A stretch of 20,348 bases of DNA from a virus: the IMG/VR virus record IMGVR_UViG_3300033143_003152, positions 1-20,348 of that record. One strand, 5' to 3'. The position numbers were made by a program, and so were the translations under genes. How positions within the stretch are numbered: the first letter of the stretch is position 1; every line of letters begins with the position of its first letter. Shown here piece after piece: positions 14,408 through 20,348 of this stretch. The notes beneath the pieces were generated by a model. The model searched no databases. It worked only from the letters and a program-made list of their open reading frames with translations, and was not told the DNA's origin.

Positions 14408-15181
14408 ATGTCATTTAAATATGTTGCAACAAATTTATTAGATGTTGATTCATTGGATTCTGTATCAACAGAAGATGCTATATATGTTAAAGAGTTTTTA
14501 TACAATAATCGGCCTTCAAAGCCTTTCCGGTTTACAGATAAAAATGATGAGTGGATAAAGATTGATTTTGGGGCAGCTCAGAAGCTCACCCATGTTTCAA
14601 TATTTAATCATGATTTGACAGACGCTGTTGATTTGAGGTTGCAAGGAAACGCTGCGGATGCTTGGGGCGCCCCAACTTATAATCAGGCTTTGACCTGGCA
14701 GGCTTACTCGCTATATCGGCATTTCAGCGAAACTTTCCGCTGGTGGCGTTTATTTGTTGATGATCCAACAAATACGAGTTATCCGCAGATCGGAGAGCTT
14801 TTCATAGGTGAGCATTCAGAATTTTCAAACGGTTATGTTCAGCCGGATTGGCGGCAAAACTTATCATTTTCAAACGCTGAGGAACGGACATATTTCGGGC
14901 AGGATTGGGATTATTATTTATCAGACTGCAAAAGTTTTGATATTAAAATTCAAAATTTAAATGATCCGGCAAACATAGACGATCTCGAAACATTCTTTAG
15001 AAGTATTGGGGGAAGCGCGGGACGATTTATATTTATCCCAGATGACACAAAGCCCTATTGCTTTTTAGTCAAAATCACAAATAAGGATATACGAAATAAT
15101 CAAATAGTTAGAGGTACAAATGATTTAAACGAATGGACAATGACGCTTAAAACGCTTGTGCGGGGTATTCGATTGCTATGA
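14408..15181 (+). CDS. Distal tail-like protein with F5/8 type C (discoidin-like) N-terminal domain
   Basis: A 257-residue protein directly after the tape measure, the place of the distal tail protein. Residues ~20-137 resemble an F5/8 type C / galactose-binding-like beta sandwich: DEWIKIDFGAAQKLTHVSI at 47-65, a mid stretch of small strands, and RWWRLFVDDP...IGELFIGE at 111-135. Residues ~145-257 form a second beta domain with DWDYYLSDCKSFDIKI and KPYCFLVKITNKD, ending in a TMTLKTLVRG strand. A carbohydrate-binding fold here could help the tail grip host surface sugars. The stop and the next start overlap as ATGA at 15178. Its role as the tail hub rests on position. Confidence 0.62.
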   Translation: MSFKYVATNLLDVDSLDSVSTEDAIYVKEFLYNNRPSKPFRFTDKNDEWIKIDFGAAQKLTHVSIFNHDLTDAVDLRLQGNAADAWGAPTYNQALTWQAYSLYRHFSETFRWWRLFVDDPTNTSYPQIGELFIGEHSEFSNGYVQPDWRQNLSFSNAEERTYFGQDWDYYLSDCKSFDIKIQNLNDPANIDDLETFFRSIGGSAGRFIFIPDDTKPYCFLVKITNKDIRNNQIVRGTNDLNEWTMTLKTLVRGIRLL

Positions 15182-16746
15182 ATGTTGCAGATGAGATTAG
15201 ACGGATTGCGAAAGATTTATCCTATATAAAGATTCAATTATCTACTGTTAGAGCATATGGGACTAGCGATGTTACAGATATAACAAGATATGCTGATAGC
15301 CCTATGATTGTTACTGGGGCGGAATTTTCAGAAGGCACAAACGCTGGAACTTTAAAAGTTGGAGCCTTAACCGCTCTGCTCAGAAATGCTGATTCTGATA
15401 TAGCCCCTCTGGTTTATTTCACTTTAGCCGAGCAAGATAATCTGGTTATGGCTGCGGCTAATACACGATATCATGTAGTTTTAACCGATACCCCAGCTAT
15501 CGTTATCCAGGCTGCCAATGCCAATGGCACAACTGAAATAGGGATTGGTACGTGTATGAAAGAGGCTGATGATACAGTTCATTTTGCTGAGGCTGGGATG
15601 CGACTTCAAAATGGGGTGGCAAAACTACATAAACGTGCAGCTTCTTCGAGATATATTGAACTTGTTTCAGGCTGTACGATTACTGAAACTGGCGGGGCTT
15701 TAACGCTTGGGATTGATGCTGGTATAGTTTATGAGGGGATAAATCGTTTTACCCCTTTCTCAGCCGGTGCGTTTGACAGCAATACTGGTGATATCTTTAC
15801 TCGTGTTTATCGAGACGGCGGAGGGGGGTTCACAAAACAGGCAGGGCAAACCGTAATAGACAGTGATAATTATGATGACAATAGCGGTGGAGTTGTTCCC
15901 ATAACAGCTAATCAATACAGCGTGCATTTTATTTATTTACACCCTGATGATGAGCATGTGTTTTGCGTTTATGGGCGGAATACGTTTAAATTGGCCGCTG
16001 CGGTTGCAGAGCAGCCATATGGTGATTTACCGGATTATATTTCTAATTTCGCTGTTTTGCTTGGCAAGATAATCACAAAAAAAGGAACAGCGATATTTGA
16101 TGATGTGCAGATGGTTACGGATATGTTCTTTACCGGAACTGCTGTGGCTGACCATGCAAATTTAGCCAATCTTGCCTGGTTAAGTTCAGGACATACCGGC
16201 ACAGCAAGCCGATACATAGGATTTGACGGAGGAGGATTAGCACAAGAGCGGACATACGCTCAGGTTTTAGCTGATTTATCAGGTCAGGCAGGCGCAGCTT
16301 TTGACTGGAACGGTCAGAATCTTAATGGAATACACAGTTTAATAGCGTCTGGGGGCATGAATGTTGGTGATGTAATTAATGCTGTTGTTGCTGGGGGGAT
16401 AAGATTTGCAAGAGCAGGAGTATCTGAACCATTTCTTCTTTTAGAAAATGATGATGGAAACAACGCATTAAGTCAGCTTAGAGGGATAAATGGGGGAGGG
16501 ATAAAATTAACAAATGGTACTGGTGCTGTAAATTGGTTGGTGATAGCAAGTGATGGCAAAGCTGGTATAGGGCTTATTCCCACAGCAAATATGGATGGAT
16601 TATCTATTGAGGATGGTTTACTTACTTTAAAGGAAACCACAACCCCAACCGCAGATGCTAATTATGGGAAAATATATACAAAGAACGATAATAAATTATA
16701 TTTTCAAGATGGGGCTGGAGTAGAGCATGCATTGGCTTACGCATAG
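15178..16746 (+). CDS. Tail fibre / receptor-binding-type protein
   Basis: A 522-residue protein rich in Gly, Ala, Asn and Thr. A short helical N-terminus (DEIRRIAKDLSYIKIQLS, 5-22) is followed by beta-rich modules. The last third has the style of fibre proteins: SGGMNVGDVINAV, FLLLENDDGNNALSQLRG, GKAGIGLIP, and a final YGKIYTKNDNKLYFQDGAG close to the C-terminus, a motif commonly found at the ends of phage tail fibre and head-domain proteins. There is no peptidase or chaperone motif. It likely trimerises and contacts the host surface. The small coiled-coil gene following at 16755 may be a partner. Confidence 0.68.
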   Translation: MNVADEIRRIAKDLSYIKIQLSTVRAYGTSDVTDITRYADSPMIVTGAEFSEGTNAGTLKVGALTALLRNADSDIAPLVYFTLAEQDNLVMAAANTRYHVVLTDTPAIVIQAANANGTTEIGIGTCMKEADDTVHFAEAGMRLQNGVAKLHKRAASSRYIELVSGCTITETGGALTLGIDAGIVYEGINRFTPFSAGAFDSNTGDIFTRVYRDGGGGFTKQAGQTVIDSDNYDDNSGGVVPITANQYSVHFIYLHPDDEHVFCVYGRNTFKLAAAVAEQPYGDLPDYISNFAVLLGKIITKKGTAIFDDVQMVTDMFFTGTAVADHANLANLAWLSSGHTGTASRYIGFDGGGLAQERTYAQVLADLSGQAGAAFDWNGQNLNGIHSLIASGGMNVGDVINAVVAGGIRFARAGVSEPFLLLENDDGNNALSQLRGINGGGIKLTNGTGAVNWLVIASDGKAGIGLIPTANMDGLSIEDGLLTLKETTTPTADANYGKIYTKNDNKLYFQDGAGVEHALAYA

Positions 16747-16754
16747 GAGACAAA

Positions 16755-17009
16755 ATGAAAGAATTTAAAGCATTAACAGCATCTCAGCTTGAGCTTTTAG
16801 AGACGAAAGTCAGGCAGATTGACGATGTGCTAAGTCAGGCTACAGCGTTGCAGAGAAACAATATGGAGCGTATAGAGCGAATGAAGGTTGAGCTGGGAAT
16901 CCCAGAGCCGGAAGCTATGAAGTGGCAATTAAGCAGAGACGGCAAGGGATTTGAGCGGGAAAAGGAAGTCAAAAAGACTACGGTCAAGGGGAATAAGGGC
17001 AAGAAATAA
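16755..17009 (+). CDS. Small coiled-coil protein of unknown function
   Basis: An 84-residue protein. Residues ~8-50 form a heptad-like amphipathic helix (ASQLELLETKVRQIDDVLS and the helix that follows), and the C-terminus from ~60 is Lys-rich. GGAG lies a few bases before its ATG. It sits between the fibre gene and the tail-tip gene, where small fibre-associated or tail-tip accessory proteins are often found, but no family is recognised. Confidence 0.6.
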   Translation: MKEFKALTASQLELLETKVRQIDDVLSQATALQRNNMERIERMKVELGIPEPEAMKWQLSRDGKGFEREKEVKKTTVKGNKGKK

Positions 17010-17021
17010 GCGGATAATATT

Positions 17022-19241
17022 ATGACGATACCATATAGAGAGTGGGCTGATGTTTGTTGCAGGTCACTGAAATATCAAGATTCAGCAAATCGAACAGACA
17101 ATATTGCGTACTGGACTGATGATAATTATAATTATGGACAAATCGGACTTTATAATGATGGTTCGCTTTATCATGGTTTCCATATGCTTGCAAAACCTGA
17201 AGATACTTCCTTTAAATCCGAAAGCGGAGCAGATGAAATATTTAATTGTGAAATAAACGCTGCAATTACACCTATTAATGCGAATAATAAAACAAGTTTA
17301 CAATTTTATTTCGGGATTGGAAAATATCCAGCCGCCCCAAACGAATGGGATGAGGCTCTTTGCACTGGAAAATATTATGATGGGACAAATCAATGGGGAG
17401 CTTATCCGCCTATTGATATCCAAACAGTTTATGAAGAAAAACCAACAATCACTTATGCAGATTTACCAGCATCATATATTATAAATACATGTGCATATAG
17501 AGCAATAGTTAAGGCAGAATCAAACGAACACCAAGATTGTTTTTTTAGATTAGGGCTTGGTTTTATTCCAACAGGATATCAGCCTAGTGCTATTTTTGGG
17601 GGTGGCGATAGGATAAATATCGGGATTGCATTAAGTGAATTAAAGGTTAGATATCTTAATCCCGTTGTAAATTCTCTAAGCCTTATGAGATTTAATCCTC
17701 TTGGAGGGCAAGAATTAATTTTAACCGGCATTGGATTCCATAATAGTGATGCTGAAATAAAAGCCACAAATTCAAACAATGAAAATCCTACTCAGGTTGG
17801 TCCCGATGGTTGGTTTGCGTATGTTACGAAAATACAATTTATAGGACAACAGGGACAGGGAACAACAGAAATTACGCTGGTTGGGGGAGATTTTACGGTT
17901 GATTCTGACACCCAAATCACAATAGCTTCCATGCCTGCACTTGTTGAGGGAACGTATGATATCAAGTTAATAAAAGATCATGGAAAATTAATTAATGTAT
18001 TTGCTGGCGGGACATTTATCGAGGCGGCATCTTATGCTGGAGATTTTACTTGCGATTCAGATGGACTTATGACAGCCGGCGATAGATTCGTTTTGATGGT
18101 AGGTACTCCGGGAGCCAATGACCCAAACCGCAGAGACCCGCTATTCCTTACAAAATGGCGGTTCAAGGATGCAGACGGTAATATAATTTTCCGCTATTAC
18201 TCACCTATTGATGTGTGTGCTTCAGATACATTCTACGATGGCCGGATTATAGGCGTCTCAGGATTGCAACGTGCCTTAGATGACAACACAGGCTTATATT
18301 TATTGCCGGATATGACAGTTGAGATGTCAAACACTGATTTTGAGTTCTCAAAGTTACTGGCTCAATACATGGTTAAAAATCAGATAGTGGAGTTATTCCA
18401 CGCCTGGTCAGATGAGCCGCATGCCTGGCGGTCGCATTCATTTATAGGCATAGTTGATGATGTAGATTTTAAACATCCGGTAACGACATTTTATTTAAAA
18501 GATATTTTCAAGAAATATTTTGACAAAAAAGTCCCCCTATACCGGATTACAAATGAGGAGTTCCCAAACGCTCATGAGGTTGCAATCGGGCAATCTATGC
18601 CTGAAGTGCTGGGGCTTAATTATCTAAACGAAACAGATTGTAAAGGGGCTGTCCAGGCTCATTGTATTGATACGACTTCATTTATATATTTAGCTGCAAG
18701 GGGGAATTTACACAGCATAACTCAAGTTTATTCAGATGGCGTATTAAAATCCACTCCTGGGGATTATGCTGTATCATATGACGCTCTGGGCTATACTTTG
18801 ATTACATTTACAGCAAGCCAGGGCGATAATAAAGTTACGTTTAACTGTACAGGCTATATGTATGATGACTGGAATTCTGCAAATAGTTATGTTCAGAATC
18901 CGGCTTATATTATAGCTTTCCTTTTTGCCTTCCTTGCTGAGGTTCCGATTGCGCGTCTTGATATGGTATCGATTAATGCTTTAGCAGCTAAATTTGAAAC
19001 GGCCGGTTATGAGGAATCAGGACGGCTTATACTACAGGATGAGAAGGATTTTGAGGTTACACTAGCAGAGTTATTATTTACATACGGGACTAAGGGCTAT
19101 CCAACAAAGGAAGGGAAATTTAAGACAGAGAAAAAGGATATAACGGATTTCTTAACAGCAATGACAATCTGGGGTCAATTAGACGTAGAGGGGCAGGCAG
19201 AGCGGAAATATAATTATAGGGAAATGATACGCATGATTTAA
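17022..19241 (+). CDS. Large tail-tip / baseplate protein with IPT-like domain, probable N-terminal part of a split gene
   Basis: A 739-residue beta-rich protein. Residues ~213-325 look like an IPT/TIG (Ig-like) domain: SLSLMRFNPLGGQELILTG (218-236), GWFAYVTKIQF, TEITLVGGDFTVDSDTQIT, ALVEGTYDIKLI. Residues ~340-739 resemble a tail-tip/hub-type protein: GIVDDVDFKHPVTTFYLKD, then EVAIGQSMPEVLGL near 576-590, GVLKSTPGDYAVSYDA, and a helical section from ~680. The first 200 residues are a Trp/Tyr-rich beta region. The ATG has no clear ribosome binding site. The end reads YNYREMIRMI then TAA at 19239-19241, while the -1 frame carries a continuation with a similar style, so the true protein may be 910 residues. 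It follows the fibre genes and is the largest tip-region protein here. Confidence 0.65.
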   Translation: MTIPYREWADVCCRSLKYQDSANRTDNIAYWTDDNYNYGQIGLYNDGSLYHGFHMLAKPEDTSFKSESGADEIFNCEINAAITPINANNKTSLQFYFGIGKYPAAPNEWDEALCTGKYYDGTNQWGAYPPIDIQTVYEEKPTITYADLPASYIINTCAYRAIVKAESNEHQDCFFRLGLGFIPTGYQPSAIFGGGDRINIGIALSELKVRYLNPVVNSLSLMRFNPLGGQELILTGIGFHNSDAEIKATNSNNENPTQVGPDGWFAYVTKIQFIGQQGQGTTEITLVGGDFTVDSDTQITIASMPALVEGTYDIKLIKDHGKLINVFAGGTFIEAASYAGDFTCDSDGLMTAGDRFVLMVGTPGANDPNRRDPLFLTKWRFKDADGNIIFRYYSPIDVCASDTFYDGRIIGVSGLQRALDDNTGLYLLPDMTVEMSNTDFEFSKLLAQYMVKNQIVELFHAWSDEPHAWRSHSFIGIVDDVDFKHPVTTFYLKDIFKKYFDKKVPLYRITNEEFPNAHEVAIGQSMPEVLGLNYLNETDCKGAVQAHCIDTTSFIYLAARGNLHSITQVYSDGVLKSTPGDYAVSYDALGYTLITFTASQGDNKVTFNCTGYMYDDWNSANSYVQNPAYIIAFLFAFLAEVPIARLDMVSINALAAKFETAGYEESGRLILQDEKDFEVTLAELLFTYGTKGYPTKEGKFKTEKKDITDFLTAMTIWGQLDVEGQAERKYNYREMIRMI

Positions 19242-19246
19242 ATCTT

Positions 19247-19753
19247 GTGTCTAAAGAGGAAGAACATGTAAAATCTATTGAAGATTTTGAAACTGAAGTT
19301 GAAACTGATTCCCCCTTTGAGTTTCCCTGGACAAACTCAGTCGCATTAATAGCAGAACGATTGACTGAGGAATTAGTTAAAAGGGCTTATGGTGATAAGC
19401 GGTTATATATTAGGCTGCCTATGAAGTTTTTTGATGATTTAGATATTAATAAAGACTTTAGATTCCAGGACATTTGGGGCTTATCGCTTACGGGTGCAGG
19501 CGAGGCTGGGCGATATTATTATATTTCCTCATTAAATTATAATCCCGGAGGCCAGAGCATTGACATAGTGGCCATAGATTTGCAATACTTATTACAGGCT
19601 TATTTTATATTTGGTAGTGAGGCTGATCTTCCGGCAAACTGGACGGCAGCAACTTATGAACAGCGAATGTTTGGTTTTATGGCCAGAGAGTTAGATTGCA
19701 CAATGCCGGATGGGGAGCCGGGGAAAATATTAATCAGTGAAGATTTACCATAG
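19247..19753 (+). CDS. Tail-tip protein C-terminal part, frame-shifted from the 17022 gene
   Basis: A 168-residue reading frame. It begins with an acidic stretch, then FEFPWTNSVALIAERLTEE (24-42), a KRLYIRLPMKF strand and RFQDIWGLSLTGAGEAGRY, and GRYYYISSLNYNPGGQSID, a beta-rich pattern typical of the last domain of tail-hub proteins. The only start in frame, GTG 19247, has no ribosome binding site, and the frame is open back to 19220, so it can be read as the -1 continuation of the preceding gene. A loss of one T in the TTT run at 19237-19239 would reconnect them. As a separate gene it would be oddly placed. Confidence 0.55.
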   Translation: MSKEEEHVKSIEDFETEVETDSPFEFPWTNSVALIAERLTEELVKRAYGDKRLYIRLPMKFFDDLDINKDFRFQDIWGLSLTGAGEAGRYYYISSLNYNPGGQSIDIVAIDLQYLLQAYFIFGSEADLPANWTAATYEQRMFGFMARELDCTMPDGEPGKILISEDLP

Positions 19754-19764
19754 GAGTATTTAAA

Positions 19765-20037
19765 ATGGCACTAATAGATGGTGATGATGGTGTTTGGGGA
19801 AGTTGTTATACATTCGAGCATTTCAACCGGATAAAAAATGCCTGGCAGCAATCAGCCCCACAGATAAATCTGGCAAATCCGCAGCCTGGAATGATCGTGT
19901 CCGATTCTGATGATAATAGGCTTTGGCATAAGCTGGTAGCAGCCGGATTTGAGGAGCTGTTGCAAGCCGGAGGGGTGCTGACTTTTGAAAATGAGGTGCT
20001 TTGCTTTGAAGGCGAAGTATTAACTTGTGGAATATAG
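19765..20037 (+). CDS. Small tail-region protein of unknown function
   Basis: A 90-residue protein that begins MALIDGDDGVWGSCYTFE and continues HFNRIKNAWQQSAPQ, then a turn-rich NPQPGMIVSDSDDNRLWHK and a helix. The last 25 residues are strand-like (VLTFENEVLCFEGEVLTCG). A comparable 'GMIVSDSDDN+LWHK' stretch is seen in some phage fibre-type proteins, where it precedes a helical region. There is no obvious ribosome binding site beyond a partial GGAG. It lies among tail genes and is co-oriented. No function is assigned. Confidence 0.55.
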   Translation: MALIDGDDGVWGSCYTFEHFNRIKNAWQQSAPQINLANPQPGMIVSDSDDNRLWHKLVAAGFEELLQAGGVLTFENEVLCFEGEVLTCGI

Positions 20038-20046
20038 GAGAAATAA

Positions 20047-20348
20047 ATGGACGCAAAACAAAAAACTTTAGCTTTGCTGGCAACGGTTGATGATATTGAT
20101 TTAGACGCGGTTGCTGAAACTACACTTTATACCTGCCCGGCTGGGATGGTATGTTATGTAACCAGCGTTGTCATGCGGAAACCAGCCGGAGCCGGTTTGC
20201 CAATGAGTACAATTGAGGCTTCCTTTGGCTGGAATACCGGAAATGCTGATAATGTTATAGCAAATGCAGGCAGAGATTTAACCGATGGGACAAATTATTT
20301 AATCATTGGAGCGATAGACGATGCTGTTTATGGAGTTGCAGCCGGAAC
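20047..20348 (+). CDS. Phage structural protein, cut by the window edge (partial)
   Basis: ATG 20047 follows GGAG at 20037-20040 and opens a frame that is still running at the right edge, 100 codons long so far: MDAKQKTLALLATVDDIDL, then VAETTLYTCPAGMVCYVTS, a small-residue stretch, GWNTGNADNVIANAGRDL and AAG at the end. The beta-strand and Gly/Asn-rich pattern resembles small phage structural or fibre-tip proteins. Length and identity cannot be judged. Confidence 0.65.
   Translation, partial: MDAKQKTLALLATVDDIDLDAVAETTLYTCPAGMVCYVTSVVMRKPAGAGLPMSTIEASFGWNTGNADNVIANAGRDLTDGTNYLIIGAIDDAVYGVAAG

Noticed and set aside
17278-17484. Plus-strand 68-codon frame inside the tail-tip gene
   Set aside because: It is a shadow frame with no ribosome binding site and no family pattern.
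19237-19243. TTTAAAT as a programmed -1 slippery site
   Set aside because: It is out of phase with the zero frame (the in-phase heptamers are G ATT TAA and T TAA ATC), so standard tandem slippage is not possible.

Overview
This 20.3 kb window is a stretch of a tailed-phage or prophage genome, AT-rich, with every convincing gene on the + strand. The genes form one tightly packed operon-like run: most junctions are ATGA or TAATG overlaps or gaps of a few bases, and ribosome binding sites lie inside the preceding gene. A tape measure protein, tail tube and tail assembly chaperone are present without a sheath gene, so the virion is most likely a siphovirus (long, flexible, non-contractile tail). 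The host cannot be named from the sequence; the GGAGG-type ribosome binding sites are ordinary for bacteria. No tRNA, rRNA, CRISPR array, integrase, transposase or attachment site was seen.

Positions 1-5604 hold a six-gene sugar-modification cassette: a three-domain protein (DUF115/MptE-like, nucleotide-diphospho-sugar transferase-like and GT29 sialyltransferase-like), an ATP-grasp ligase, a GT2 glycosyltransferase, a CgeB/exostosin-like glycosyltransferase, a class I methyltransferase (Methyltransf_24-like) and a DUF616 (TOD1/MUCI70-like) glycosyltransferase. All six are joined by 4-5 base overlaps. They plausibly build and decorate a glycan on a virion protein, but the acceptor is unknown.

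Positions 5605-8299 hold a small helical protein, a large beta-rich fibre-like protein whose C-terminus carries eight ~24-residue 'DV-DG-YG' repeats, and a small BppU-N-like beta protein. Positions 8306-10737 are the head-tail connection module: adaptor, MuF-like minor head protein, head closure, HK97 gp10-like neck protein and tail terminator. Positions 10797-14406 hold tail tube, tail assembly chaperone with a canonical -1 frameshift site (A AAA AAC), and tape measure. From 14408 to the right edge lie the distal tail, fibre and tail-tip proteins; the last gene runs off the window.

The most notable observations are lesions. A perfect 19-bp tandem duplication (8749-8786) knocks the MuF gene out of frame with its natural TTG start, and removing one copy restores a clean 286-residue reading frame. 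The connector gene just upstream has a -1 frame break that, when healed, extends it to 142 residues and ends in a TTGA overlap with the MuF start. The large tail-tip gene at 17022 is probably split from 19247-19753 by a third -1 break. In contrast, the tail chaperone shift looks like genuine programmed recoding. Three breaks in structural genes point to a decaying prophage, slippage variants or assembly indels.
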